Shown: piece by piece, positions 37,581 through 47,285 of the stretch
Position numbering within the stretch: the stretch's first letter is position 1
Layout of the letters: every line of letters begins with the position of its first letter
NCBI RefSeq assembly: GCF_009873495.1
Contig: NZ_CP046703.1
Coordinates: 2,604,001 to 2,668,000, forward strand
DNA: 64,000 bases
Reading direction: 5' to 3'
Source of the DNA: Nostoc sp. ATCC 53789
Lineage (GTDB): Bacteria > Cyanobacteriota > Cyanobacteriia > Cyanobacteriales > Nostocaceae
Position numbers and translations under genes: made by a program
The notes under the pieces: model-generated
The model's input: the letters and a program-made list of their open reading frames with translations, nothing else
What the model was told of the DNA's origin: nothing
Database searches by the model: none

Positions 37581-38300
37581 TTACCCAACTAAACCAGAAC
37601 GCAGGGCGCGGACTGCTGCTTGGGTACGGTCATCGGCACATAGCTTATTCAAAATATTGCGAACGTGAGTTTTAACAGTCCCAACAGTGATGTAAAGTCT
37701 TTCCGCAATTAGTGCATTACTACAACCTTCGACAATCAACTGTAGCACTTCTAATTCCCTTTCTGTCAGGGTGTAAGGTTGAATTCCTTCCAGATTCTCG
37801 ACATAATCAGGGTTAGAGGCAATAGTCTTAGCATCTACAAAAGCCGATTCCAACTTTTGAGGATTTTGTTGTGCTTGTTGTAATACAATTCGAGCGATCG
37901 CTGGATCGATCCAGGCGTTGCCATTGTAAGTTACTCTCACTGCTTCCAGCAAATTATCAAATTTGATATCTTTCATACAGTAAGAGTCTGCACCAGCAGC
38001 AAAAGCCGCCAACACAGCTTCTTTGTTATCCCGCAGCGTCAAAATTAACACTTTTGTGGCTAGCTGCTGCCCATTTGCAGTAGATTTTACCTCCCGTGTT
38101 AGTTCAATACCATCTTTATCTGGTAAACCAATATCTACGATCGCAATATCAGGTTGTACCATTTTTAACATCTTTAACCCCTCGGCAGCATTGGCAGCTT
38201 CACCTACAACTTCAATTTCATCCTTTTGGATGAGCGCTGTCCGAATACCCACGCGAGTGAGGTCATGATCTTCAATTAAAGCAATACGAATTTTACTCAT
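37581..38300 (-). CDS. NarL/LuxR-type response regulator
   Basis: 239 residues from the ATG at 38300. Receiver domain (IALIEDHDLTR, phospho-Asp in IAIVDIGLPDKDG, Thr in LILTLRD, Lys in YCMKDIKF) and a C-terminal LuxR-type helix-turn-helix (LTERELEVLQLIVEGCSNALIAERLYITVGTVKTHVRNILNKL). An unusually long linker of about 45 residues parts the two. It lies 165 bases upstream of the phosphatase on the same strand and may belong to the same signalling set. Confidence 0.93.
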   Translation of the reverse strand: MSKIRIALIEDHDLTRVGIRTALIQKDEIEVVGEAANAAEGLKMLKMVQPDIAIVDIGLPDKDGIELTREVKSTANGQQLATKVLILTLRDNKEAVLAAFAAGADSYCMKDIKFDNLLEAVRVTYNGNAWIDPAIARIVLQQAQQNPQKLESAFVDAKTIASNPDYVENLEGIQPYTLTERELEVLQLIVEGCSNALIAERLYITVGTVKTHVRNILNKLCADDRTQAAVRALRSGLVG

Positions 38301-38674
38301 AGCCAACTTCAGCCCGTTACACTACCTTAACCATAAAGTCGAGTTTCGTGACATACTCCCACACTAACTGTAAGCAGTATAGTAGGAGCTTCTGTTCCCG
38401 GAACCAGAGTTGCGAGTTGAGCTTTTTTATACTGGGTTAATATTACACTTTCACAATAAAGTTTGCACTGATCCAGCCCAAGTACAAGCGCTCTGAGAAA
38501 TCCCCACTTTCAAAACCGCAGGCTTGTAGAGCCAATTTTTAAAATGGGCAGTATGTCAAGCTTTCTATTGTTCCAAGGCACTGGGGATCTTTCCTGCCTA
38601 AGTTCTAATATAAAAAAATTTGATAAACTTAACATTCAAGTAAATCTGGCGTGAGGGTTACTCAAGAATAGGCT
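38301..38674. other. Intergenic, no gene seen
   Basis: Divergent upstream regions of the response regulator and the WecG-type gene. AT-rich; no repeat or small gene recognised. Confidence 0.6.
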
Positions 38675-39430
38675 ATGTCTAAAGGCAATCAAGCATTTTC
38701 AGTATTGGGAATACCAGTTCATGTGATGGCTAACTATCCAGGCTGGTTGTTAGAAAGCCTAGAACAAGGCAGAGGAATTCATGTAGTAACGCTCAATGCA
38801 GAAATGACTATGCAGGCAGAGCAGAATGAATTCCTCGCTCAGATAATTAAAAATGCTGAACTAGTTATTCCCGATGGGGCCGGGGTTGTTCTGTATTTAC
38901 GGTTATTATTATGGCAAAAAGTGCAGCGTTTTCCGGGAATTGAATTAGCAGAAAAACTTTTGCAAGAACTTGGACAACAGAAGACAGGGGCAAAGGTGTT
39001 TTTTTATGGAGCAGCGCCTGGGGTGGCCTCAACTGCGGCAGATTTTTGGCAGCAGCAAATTCCAGATTTGAATATAGTAGGCACTCACTCAGGCTACCAT
39101 TCTCCAGAAGAAGAAGCGCAATTGCAACAAACTCTTGCTCAATTGCAGCCACAAGTGATTTTTGTCGGTTTGGGAGTGCCACGTCAAGAGTTATGGATTG
39201 CCGAAAACCGCCATTTGTGTCCTCAAGCAATTTGGATTGGCGTTGGTGGTAGTTTTGATATTTGGTCGGGAACTAAAACCCGCGCTCCCGCCTGGTTAGC
39301 AAATAATAATTTGGAATGGTTATATCGGCTGTATCAAGAACCTTGGCGTTGGCGGCGAATGTTGGCTTTGCCAGCTTTTGCTGTAAAGGCTTTTATTTAT
39401 CGTTTGACAGCGAAAGATGCAATTAGTTAA
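38675..39430 (+). CDS. WecG/TagA/CpsF glycosyltransferase
   Basis: 251 residues. GT26 family: transfers a sugar such as N-acetylmannosamine from UDP to a lipid-linked sugar on the inner face of the membrane. Seen: VLGIPVHVM, VVTLNAEMTM (the conserved T-x-N), VIPDGAGVVLYLRLL, VFFYGAAPGVA, VGLGVPRQELWI and GVGGSFDIWSGTKTRAPAWLANNNLEWLYRL, all family blocks. It fits surface polysaccharide synthesis. Repeats follow the stop. Confidence 0.92.
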   Translation: MSKGNQAFSVLGIPVHVMANYPGWLLESLEQGRGIHVVTLNAEMTMQAEQNEFLAQIIKNAELVIPDGAGVVLYLRLLLWQKVQRFPGIELAEKLLQELGQQKTGAKVFFYGAAPGVASTAADFWQQQIPDLNIVGTHSGYHSPEEEAQLQQTLAQLQPQVIFVGLGVPRQELWIAENRHLCPQAIWIGVGGSFDIWSGTKTRAPAWLANNNLEWLYRLYQEPWRWRRMLALPAFAVKAFIYRLTAKDAIS

Positions 39431-40006
39431 GTAGGTTGGCGCAATTAAAGCTAAGTGGCAAGGACTGTCAAGTCGCTTCGCTCCAATTAAAAATTAAAAA
39501 TGTAAAATTAAAAATTGCAAGACGCGACGCTCCTGCGTCGCTATCGGGGACTCGCTTGCCGCCGGCGCTATCAGTGGGGGCTTGTACCCAAAATTAATTA
39601 AAAATTATTCTTCTTCTTCACTAATTTTTAATTTTTAACTTTTAATTTTTAATTAAAAAAAGGTCATTTGTCCTTTGTCATTGGTCATTTGTCCTTTGTC
39701 ATTTGTCCTTTGTCATTTGTCCTTGGTCATTTGTCCTTTGTCATTTGTCCTTGGTCGTTAGTAAGGGCTTTGCGTAACATAACTTTGTTTCTTTCTACAA
39801 ACTTACTTGGTTAAGAGTTTTGCTAGCAGTAGCGGGGCGTTTAGTCCGTGTTATTACTTAGTTAATACTGAAGTCTTCAAAAAATTTTAAATTTTCTTTG
39901 TTGAATTTTAAATTCCCAGGCAAAACCTGGGAATCCTTATTTTGATAGGCAATGTCACATCTAAGTCGGCAAATTGTTTAGTTGTGGTTATGAGGAAAAT
40001 TTAACA
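39431..40006. repeat. Repeat block between wecG-like and ftsE-like genes
   Basis: No gene seen. It opens GTAGGTTGGCGCAATTAAAG (about 39431), continues with AATTAAAAATTAAAAAT tracts in both orientations, about ten GTCATTTGTCCTTT units (39660-39760), and a segment with TTTGCGTAACATAAC (about 39770). A shorter copy with the same opening and the same order lies at 63403-63545. An ATTCCCAGG / CCTGGGAAT hairpin lies at 39912-39934. Confidence 0.8.
39912..39934 (+). terminator. Hairpin before the FtsE-like gene
   Basis: 9-bp perfect stem ATTCCCAGG / CCTGGGAAT, 5-base loop, then CCTTATTTTG. It may end upstream transcription, or act as an attenuator in the leader of the gene 72 bases downstream. Confidence 0.6.
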
Positions 40007-40753
40007 ATGCCAGTATTAACAACTCAAGTTAAAACAGATAAATCCGTTCAGAGAGAGGACTCTGCAACTCAACAGCATGGTAGTAATACTACTGCAAAGG
40101 TGACATTGCAATCTGTAAGCAAGACTTATGCTAACGGCACTCACGCCTTATTGAATGCGAACCTTGAGGTAAAAAAGGGAGAATTTCTGTTTATCACTGG
40201 GCCAAGTGGTTCTGGTAAATCAACGCTCTTGAAACTGTTGTATGGTCAGGAGTTGCCTACACACGGAGAAGTAATTGTTGATGAGTGTAATATAGCGGGT
40301 TTACGGGGCGATCGCTTGTCATTATTCCGGCGACGGATTGGCATTGTGTTTCAAGACTACAAACTGATTAGCCAACGAACAGTAGCAGAAAATGTGACTT
40401 TTGTGCTGCAAGCTCAAGGGTATACCCGTAAAGAAATTCAACGACGTTTAGAACCAACTTTAAAGCTGGTAGGTTTGCTGAGTAAAGCTGATTGCTTCCC
40501 AGATCAACTATCTGGGGGAGAGCAACAACGGGTGAGTATTGCTCGTGCGATCGTTGGTACACCACCACTACTGTTAGCAGACGAGCCTACTGGGAATCTC
40601 GATCCTGATAATTCCTGGCAAGTAATCCAGATTCTCCAGAAGTTAAATTCCTTTGGAGCTACGGTAATTGTTACCACCCATGATGAACAATTGGTACGGC
40701 GGTGCAATCATCCGGTAGTGCAAGTTATTAATGGACAGTTGTCTCGAAAATAG
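40007..40753 (+). CDS. FtsE-like ABC ATPase
   Basis: 248 residues from the ATG at 40007. Walker [11 protein letters not shown]-loop [17 protein letters not shown], signature [14 protein letters not shown], Walker [12 protein letters not shown]. The dyad [14 protein letters not shown] after Walker A and the DYKLI at the Q-loop are FtsE features. FtsE pairs with FtsX to drive septal wall hydrolysis. The first about 40 residues are a variable extension. FtsX is not adjacent; the next gene is on the other strand. Confidence 0.88.
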   Translation: MPVLTTQVKTDKSVQREDSATQQHGSNTTAKVTLQSVSKTYANGTHALLNANLEVKKGEFLFITGPSGSGKSTLLKLLYGQELPTHGEVIVDECNIAGLRGDRLSLFRRRIGIVFQDYKLISQRTVAENVTFVLQAQGYTRKEIQRRLEPTLKLVGLLSKADCFPDQLSGGEQQRVSIARAIVGTPPLLLADEPTGNLDPDNSWQVIQILQKLNSFGATVIVTTHDEQLVRRCNHPVVQVINGQLSRK

Positions 40754-40802
40754 TTATTTGTCATTAGTCATTTGCAAAGGACAAAGGACAAATGACAAAT
40801 AA

Positions 40803-41600
40803 CTAATAAACGTGATGCTTGACTTTTGCTGATATGGGTACAAAAGGTGCTGCTGTTTTAGGGGGTAGCACTTGTAGGCGATGGTCTCCGACCGGCTGGA
40901 GGCGATCGCAAGCTTGTAAACTCTTAAAAGCTGCCTCTCGGATTGCAACTTCTTCCTCTCGACTGAGTAAGAGTTGCAAGCATTCGGCAACATCTTGCTG
41001 CACTGAAGAATCAACTCGCTGACGACTGATGAATTTAGTTAGTTGACGTAGGGCAATCAACCGTTTCAATGGATCTTTGTCTGTTAAATTGACCAACAAC
41101 CGATCGAGGAAGTCTTCTTCTCGATTTTCATAGAAGTTGACAATTTGCCAGACTAATAAAATTAAAGTTAACAGGGTTCCCACGCCTTGAATAATAGCAC
41201 CAGCTGCAATCCAGGAACTGTGAGAGTCAACCCAAATTGCAGCGGCCATATAAGTGCTGACAGTAGCAAGACCACCACTAATGACCGCTAAGACTAATCG
41301 ACGATTTGAACTGTTTAAGAACTTACGTATCTTAGACCAGTGCAATTGCCAGTCCCACTTCTGCATTGAGTAAACCAATACCATTACCCCAATGCCCATT
41401 AAGAGAGCCAATAGCAGCATCCAGTTCCACAACAACATAGCAACGACGATTGTCAGGAACCCAAAAAAGCCTCCAGGCCCAGAGAAACGCTGAAATGTTT
41501 GCTGCTTTGTAGCTCCTTTTGTCTTGAACAATGGATGCGACCAGTTCCAGTTGTGGATCTGGTTGATCAATTGCTGCCAAGAAGACGAAGCCTGTGCCAC
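40803..41600 (-). CDS. Membrane protein with HEAT-like C-terminus
   Basis: 265 residues, starting with GTG at 41600 (upstream TAGGT). Four hydrophobic spans: two close together near residues 45-80 (GFFGFLTIVVAMLLWNWMLLLALLMG), then VLAVISGGLATVSTYMAAAIWV and WIAAGAIIQGVGTLLTLILLVW. From about residue 165 it is soluble and helical with HEAT/Arm-type helices (DPLKRLIALRQLTKFI, VAECLQLLLSREEEVAIREAAFKSL). No known function; seen widely in cyanobacteria in my judgement. It is convergent with the FtsE-like gene across a GTCATTAG repeat. Confidence 0.8.
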   Translation of the reverse strand: MAQASSSWQQLINQIHNWNWSHPLFKTKGATKQQTFQRFSGPGGFFGFLTIVVAMLLWNWMLLLALLMGIGVMVLVYSMQKWDWQLHWSKIRKFLNSSNRRLVLAVISGGLATVSTYMAAAIWVDSHSSWIAAGAIIQGVGTLLTLILLVWQIVNFYENREEDFLDRLLVNLTDKDPLKRLIALRQLTKFISRQRVDSSVQQDVAECLQLLLSREEEVAIREAAFKSLQACDRLQPVGDHRLQVLPPKTAAPFVPISAKVKHHVY

Positions 41601-41779
41601 AGTGTTTACCTACTTGATTACGAAATTACCTATTGTATAAGTTTTACTAGGGAATGAAGAAAAGGTGAAGACCCAAACCACAAGATGCCTGCTTTGCATC
41701 GACGGATAGTAGACTAGTACAGCACGGCGGAAATAAAGATACCATTTTAGATAGCTCAGAGCAAGGGCATAAAGGCTTT

Positions 41780-42364
41780 TTAAAGGCAAAAATGAAAATT
41801 GTCAATGGTGAATTGACCATCAAAAGCACAGAAGGTAACGCTATAGATGTTATTCACATTTATAGATAATAAGGTATTGGGAGAAATTGCTGAGTCTGAA
41901 TTAGCAAGATTAGAGCCTGGTAGTGCAGTTTGACCAAGTAGTTGGCGATCGCGATCGTAAGCAGAAAGTACTAGCCGTTGAGAACTAGTGACAAAGGCAC
42001 TAACCGAGTTAACCGGACGCAAGAAAGTAGCTTCTACAAATCCACTTTTGGGCGCTCCCATTAAAACTGTTAGCCCTGAATAGGTTGGAAATGCTGGATT
42101 TGATGGTTGTATTGCTAGAGAATTGTGAAAAATTACTCCCCAGCGTTCATACTGGCGCTCTACTGGTTCAAAACACTTCAATTCTTCTAAGTCTAAAAAT
42201 ATACAAGTAGGTACACTAATTCTGGCGGCATCAATGGCTGACTCAAACTGATCCCTGCAAGCTGAAGCTTTAATTTCATTTTGTATATTAAATTTGTCAA
42301 GCGCAAATTCAGCGTCTTCAATCGTTGGTAGTTTATTTGATTGAAGAGTAGCCTGCTTTACCAT
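41780..42364 (-). CDS. Hypothetical protein with carbohydrate-binding-like end
   Basis: 194 residues from the ATG at 42364, with GGCGGGA five bases upstream; another ATG is at 42382. The second half has a jelly-roll look: GFVEATFLRPVNSVSAFV, LVLSAYDRDRQLLGQTALPG and IYSVTFCAFDGQFTIDNFHF, resembling the x-A-x-D-x-x-G-x-x-L-G ... x-I-D-x-x-x-F pattern of PEP-CTERM-linked and other beta-sandwich domains. No signal peptide is seen. Function unknown. Confidence 0.7.
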   Translation of the reverse strand: MVKQATLQSNKLPTIEDAEFALDKFNIQNEIKASACRDQFESAIDAARISVPTCIFLDLEELKCFEPVERQYERWGVIFHNSLAIQPSNPAFPTYSGLTVLMGAPKSGFVEATFLRPVNSVSAFVTSSQRLVLSAYDRDRQLLGQTALPGSNLANSDSAISPNTLLSINVNNIYSVTFCAFDGQFTIDNFHFCL

Positions 42365-42382
42365 GACATCCCGCCTTACCAT

Positions 42383-42869
42383 TACTTAGATAATAATCAG
42401 ATTAGTTATACATCAAAAGCAATTTATCTTACATATAGAAGTAGAATAAATAGCCTATTAAAATAAGCGTTTCAACTGTTTTTAACGCTCAAAATTATTT
42501 ATTAGTTTTTTGATAGATTACCATAAAAACTTATGCTGGATTCAGACTTTAGTGATAGTCGCTACCATAAAAAACCTTGTAAGACAGTAATTTCAAGGTT
42601 AATTTCCTTTTTATTGTGAAAAAAAATCACCAAATCTTTACAAGTAATCCAGTAATTTTACATCTGCTTAATCTGACGGTGGTGAGAAGTCTTAGAGCAA
42701 TTGATTCGCTGATAATAACAATGAGTGGAAGTTTGAACTAAACACGTAAGCATCCAATGTAACTAAAGGATATGAGTACGCAAAGGCAGGATCAAAATCC
42801 TCTCTGCGTGTACCCGCATCACTACTTTCACTTCTGCCAACGAATGACTACAGTCAACAAAAAATACTT
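42383..42869. other. Intergenic, no gene seen
   Basis: Divergent upstream regions of the hypothetical protein and the hydrolase. AT-rich with no clear repeat. Short frames here lack coding features. Confidence 0.55.
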
Positions 42870-43766
42870 ATGTTTCAACCACAAGGATTTGACCAACGCT
42901 CTATAAATACCTCACTAGGTAGAATGGTGTATTATTCTGCTGATGGAGCGCCTTGGCAGAATAATGTAACTGCTAGAGATGATCGGGAAACTTTAGTGTT
43001 CTTGCATGGCTTTGGTGGTGGGTCTTCTGCCTATGAGTGGTCGAAGGTTTATCCGGCTTTTGCCGCCGAATATCGGGTCATTGCACCCGATTTGATCGGT
43101 TGGGGTCGGTCTGAGCATCCGGCACGGAATTATAATATTGAGGATTATTTGACCACGATTCGGGAGTTTTTACAGCAGACTTGTAGTGGCCCAGTAACTG
43201 CGATCGCTTCTTCTTTGACCGCAGCATTTACAATTCGAGTAGCAGCAGCTCATCCTGATTTCTTCAAGGCTTTAATTCTCACCACCCCCGCCGGACTTTC
43301 CGACTTTGGCGAAGACTACTCACGTAGTTTTTTTGCCCAATTAATCAGTGTTCCTATTGTTGACCGTTTAATTTACAGCACAGGGGTAGCCACCAGTGGG
43401 GGTATTCGTAGTTTCTTAGAGCAACGGCAATTTGCTAAGTCTAATCGAGTGTACCAAGAAATTGTAGATGCTTATTTGCAATCAGCCCAGCAGCCTAATG
43501 CTGAATATGCAGCACTATCCTTTGTCCGTGGCGATTTATGCTTTGATTTATCTCTTTACATTCAAGAATTAACAACTCCCACCGCCATTATTTGGGGGCA
43601 AAAGTCAGAATTTACAGGGCCTTCAATTGGTCGCCGCCTTGCCGAAATTAATCCCCAAGCAATCCGATTTTTTCAAGAGTTGGAAGATGTGGGGTTAACA
43701 CCACAGTTGGAATTGCCAGCAGTCACAATTGGGTTAATTCGCCAATTTTTGCCTTTGCTTAATTAG
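42870..43766 (+). CDS. Alpha/beta hydrolase
   Basis: 298 residues. FLHGFGGGSSAYEW gives the oxyanion segment, APDLIGWGRSEHP the second block, and AIASSLTAAFTIR the nucleophile elbow, with Ser but with Ala/Ser/Leu in place of the usual Gly residues. The late acid and the catalytic His are not obvious: the end reads FFQELEDVGLTPQLELPAVT where G-x-x-H is expected. It may be an inactive or divergent member; similar proteins are common in cyanobacteria. Confidence 0.82.
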   Translation: MFQPQGFDQRSINTSLGRMVYYSADGAPWQNNVTARDDRETLVFLHGFGGGSSAYEWSKVYPAFAAEYRVIAPDLIGWGRSEHPARNYNIEDYLTTIREFLQQTCSGPVTAIASSLTAAFTIRVAAAHPDFFKALILTTPAGLSDFGEDYSRSFFAQLISVPIVDRLIYSTGVATSGGIRSFLEQRQFAKSNRVYQEIVDAYLQSAQQPNAEYAALSFVRGDLCFDLSLYIQELTTPTAIIWGQKSEFTGPSIGRRLAEINPQAIRFFQELEDVGLTPQLELPAVTIGLIRQFLPLLN

Positions 43767-44151
43767 TGGTTTTTCATTAGTCCTAGCCCTGTCGTATGCA
43801 GATTTCGTTTGTGTAGTAGCCTTTGCGTCAGCGTGTCAGAGGCTCTATTCTATAAGGCTGTTGGTCAATTCACGATGGGTTAAAATCACCAGCCCTAAAA
43901 CCTTGGTGAGAGTGTTGCTTTCCCAGTTTGCAATACATTGCGGGCTAATAGCTAAAGTGTGTTGAAACGCACTGAAATTAATTACATTAATTCGCCAACA
44001 GTCTTATTCTATTCGCTCAGTCTTTTACATCAACATGAAGGGTTCATTATAGTATTCAAAATCACGATCCTATTCCACCTGAATTGATAAATTGCTAATT
44101 ATATAAACAAAATAAGGTATAGCAAATTTATACCAGCAGGTAGATTATCTG
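43767..44151. other. Intergenic, no gene seen
   Basis: 385 bases. A piece near 43820-43850 (GTAGCCTTTGCGTCAGCGTG) resembles the dispersed GTAGACGCAAAG family in inverted form. Otherwise AT-rich; presumably contains the promoter of the gene split by the IS. Confidence 0.5.
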
Positions 44152-45536
44152 ATGACTATTCCAGAGTCAATTAAAAAATTTATTACATGGATACAAGGTT
44201 TTGACCATCAGATTTTACAAAATGAAGATGATGTCAAAGAAAAGTTTATTTTACCAATGCTTCATTATCTCTGTTATCCAGAGAAATGTCGTCGTGAATA
44301 CCCTTTAACAACATCTAAACCAGGAAATTATAACATAAATACTGGAATTTTTCAGGTTTATTATCCAACAGATGATATTAATCAACAAAATATAAATAAC
44401 TCACTTATTGTTATTAAGATAATAGCACCAGATGAAACTAAATTAAATGACATTGTTCAACAAACTAAAATTTATAGAGATCGGTTTAATGCACTGTTTT
44501 TTATAATTACTAACGGATATGAAATAAAAGTTTTTAAAGGCTTGCATTACTATCAAGAAGAATCTGTTTTTGATCTAAATATAGATATACTAAAAAATAA
44601 ATATATTGCCTCAGACTTTTATAAAAAACTAAACTTTGAATTAGTTAAGAATATCAACAAAACAACAAGCAGTTTATTAAATACTAAATATAAATTAATA
44701 GAGAGATTTTTAAGACAACATCCAGATTTACAGGATATTTTGGAAAAATGTGATTTTGAGCCTTCCACTAAAAGGGAAGGCTATCGCTTAGTTGTTGTGA
44801 AAAAGAAAGTAGCGATCGCATATAATTTACCCAAAGCTTTTGGAGAGGGTAATTGTGAAATAGAGTTCAGCAGCATTATTTTAAGAGGTCTAAAAATTTA
44901 CTTAAATCATCAAGATATTTTAGGTCAATTAATGACTGGACTGCACACCCAGCCAGAATGGGGATGTCGTCGGTTTTTTAAACAGTTAGATAAAAATGCT
45001 TTTGAGGTTTATTTAGGTCAAACAACTCTAATTTTATCAGATATAGAAGCAGCAGACTTATGTTTATGTATTGATGGAGTTTGTCAAGAATATAAAGATT
45101 TACTAATTCAATTTGAAAACATTTTAGAAACATGGGATTTTAAATTTGTAAACTTTTCAGGAAATAGAGGTTTTATCCTATTTTCTGTAAGACAAGAATT
45201 ATGGAATCTAATGCAGCAGTTCGCTAATGAGTTTGATTATATCAAAGGTAAATCAGAATGGCATTTGTTTCATACAAAAGGTATGTCAATTCGAGTGAGT
45301 AGAGGAATTCACGATCATACATTTATTTCCCACCAAACTGATATAAATTTATCTTCATTACCTAACAATCATCAAGTTAACGTAATTTATGAACTAAATG
45401 ATGTTAACTTACAATCTATTGATACAAATGAATGTAACTCATGGCAGCAAGATATTGGGTCTTGGGGAACCTGGACAGCTAAATATACTAAACAGTGGTT
45501 ATTAAAGAAATATATTCCAAAAGTTATTAACTATTA
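44152..45536 (+). pseudogene. Large unknown gene split by an IS, 5' part
   Basis: The first 461 codons of a 644-codon gene. Removing the IS and one 5-base target copy joins this piece to 46734-47283 in frame. The N-terminus (EDDVKEKFILPMLHYLCYPEKCRREYP, then NSLIVIKI and FNALFFIITNGYEIKVF) is like the N-domain of type I restriction R subunits (HSDR_N), which is of the PD-(D/E)xK fold, but the catalytic E-x-K place reads VIKI, so nuclease activity looks lost. The middle (residues about 180-460) is unrecognised. In the present DNA the frame runs into the IS and stops at 45564. Confidence 0.85.
45532..45536 (+). repeat. Target site duplication, left
   Basis: TATTA directly before the left IS end; the same five bases follow the right end at 46729-46733. 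Confidence 0.85.
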
Positions 45537-46728
45537 CAGGACTTACGCATTGACAGGAATATGACCATGTGTATTCAAGCCCATCTTTTGTTCAAGATGT
45601 TCCAGAATGAAGTCACGAGCCACCTGAAGAGACAAATTTCTCTGGACTTCATACCAGTTTTCAATTAACTCTTCGGTTCGCATTAATTCTAGTTGTGTAA
45701 AGGCGCGGATAGCGCTAAAAAAGTGAGTTTTAATTGCCTCAGACTTCCTCACCATGAATAGTTCAATTCCACACACCTGCTTGATAGCTCGATGGTAGCA
45801 TTCAATCCCCCAATGAATTGAATGTAATTCATTCAACTCTGTCAGAGAAATTAAAAACAGTGCATCCTTGTCAGGTACAAACATAATGTAATATCTATGA
45901 GTTTCGTTTTTGAAACTTCTCCGAAATACTTTCACTTGCCCAAACTTCTTCAGATACACTATTAAACCAGTTTCGGGAATTTCTATATTTTGGACTTGGA
46001 TAAAATTTTTCCCATCAACTGAACATAAACGATTTTTGGCTATACCAGTTAAAAACTCTAATCCCTTGTTTTTAAAGAACTTCAGGTTTTTATTACTGGA
46101 ATACCAAGCGTCAGTAGTCACAGTATGAGGCTCTAATCCCCACACTAAAACCTCCGTAATCATGTCTCGTAAATAATCATTTTTTGTCTGACCATCCTGT
46201 TTGTCATAAATTCGATAATTTACAGGTATAGATTTACCTGATAAATCCGTGTAATACAAGGTAATTAGTTGAATCCCTTTGACTGTACGATGATGCCTTC
46301 CTGAATAAACGTAACTAATTAGTTCTGTTAATTTTGGGTCACTATGAGGCTTGTCAATTACTGTATCGTCTGCACTTAATATGCCACCTACTAAGTTGAT
46401 ATCGAGCTTAACTTCATCAAATAAGTCTTTTGGTTCATACTGCTCACGCAGCAAAAATCTATTGACACTATCATGAGACAAATCTTCCATGATTTCTGCC
46501 AAACGTGTGCAGCCTGCGTACTTTGATTCTGCTAATAAAAACAGAGTATAAGTGTTGAGATCACACTTGGCGGTCGATGGCTTCGTAGTTGCTCTGATAG
46601 TCTTCACCCTTAATACAGACAACCTCAGTATTATCTGTCTTTCAATGCCTTTGGTGGCTAGCGATCGCCTATTTCTTCCTGATTTATTTCATACATTCTT
46701 TGCCTATTTTGTCAATGCGTAAGTCCTG
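45537..46728. mobile_element. Insertion sequence, 1192 bp, DDE type
   Basis: Bounded by perfect 19-bp inverted repeats, CAGGACTTACGCATTGACA at 45537-45555 and its complement at 46710-46728, and flanked by a TATTA direct repeat. It holds one transposase gene on the minus strand. The transposase stop codon (45543-45545) lies inside the left repeat. Ends and transposase fit the IS4 superfamily; the exact family is not certain. The intact ends and duplication show a recent insertion. Confidence 0.93.
45543..46622 (-). CDS. DDE transposase of the insertion sequence
   Basis: 359 codons from a TTG at 46622; the frame is open 22 codons further upstream (to a TGA), where an ATT preceded by AAAGGC is another possible start. 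Catalytic residues: first Asp in ILSADDTVIDKP, second in VTTDAWYSS, and Glu in HWGIECYHRAIKQ with E-6-K spacing, as in the IS4-type RNase H fold. The region of the first Asp continues HRTVKGIQLITLYYTDL, also typical. The frame is intact, so the element may be active. Confidence 0.9.
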   Translation of the reverse strand: MSVLRVKTIRATTKPSTAKCDLNTYTLFLLAESKYAGCTRLAEIMEDLSHDSVNRFLLREQYEPKDLFDEVKLDINLVGGILSADDTVIDKPHSDPKLTELISYVYSGRHHRTVKGIQLITLYYTDLSGKSIPVNYRIYDKQDGQTKNDYLRDMITEVLVWGLEPHTVTTDAWYSSNKNLKFFKNKGLEFLTGIAKNRLCSVDGKNFIQVQNIEIPETGLIVYLKKFGQVKVFRRSFKNETHRYYIMFVPDKDALFLISLTELNELHSIHWGIECYHRAIKQVCGIELFMVRKSEAIKTHFFSAIRAFTQLELMRTEELIENWYEVQRNLSLQVARDFILEHLEQKMGLNTHGHIPVNA

Positions 46729-46733
46729 TATTA
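46729..46733 (+). repeat. Target site duplication, right
   Basis: TATTA, identical to 45532-45536. Confidence 0.85.
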
Positions 46734-47283
46734 CTCACAAAAGTCTCAAATATCTGAAGCTGAATTTCTAGCAAAAATAACAAATTATACAAATGGTCGT
46801 GTGCTGATTCAAGAAATTGATAATATCCGAGATTTAGCACCTTATCTTCACGACATCCAATCTTGGCTAAATATATATGTAGAAAATATTGCTTCCTCTC
46901 TGTTGAAACCATATTACCAAGCCTATACAAATTTGGTACGTAACACTGATTCTTCTATAACAGGCATAGACTATATTATAGGAAATTTGCGTAGGATCGA
47001 GTGGAAAAATACGCAAGAAGAAATTTATAACGATCGCACAGACTGGAAAAACTTGACTTTTAAATATGCTATTGATTGCTTAGATAAGCAAGTAGCAAGA
47101 ATAAATAATTGTGAATACGAGAATAGTTTAAAGGCAGATTTAATAACTCGGATATTTATTTGGATTATAGAAAATGGAAAAATATCTTTTTCTCAAGCTC
47201 AATTAAATGCTGCTAAACAGGCTTTGCTACCACTTTGGGAACAAAGTCGCTTTGAAATGCGTTATGTTTATTCTAATCGATAA
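46734..47283 (+). pseudogene. Large unknown gene split by an IS, 3' part
   Basis: The last 183 codons of the interrupted gene. After the junction it reads SQKSQISEAEFLAKITNYTNG and ends EQSRFEMRYVYSNR. It is helical, with no recognised domain. In its present state only an internal GTG at 46801 could start a 160-codon product. The fact that 1385 + 550 bases give exactly 645 codons, with no stop at the junction, shows the insertion is the only lesion. Confidence 0.85.
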
Positions 47284-47285
47284 GG

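Noticed and set aside
40007..40753. Naming the ATPase ftsE outright
   Set aside because: FtsX is not adjacent and related ATPases share these motifs, so only FtsE-like is stated.
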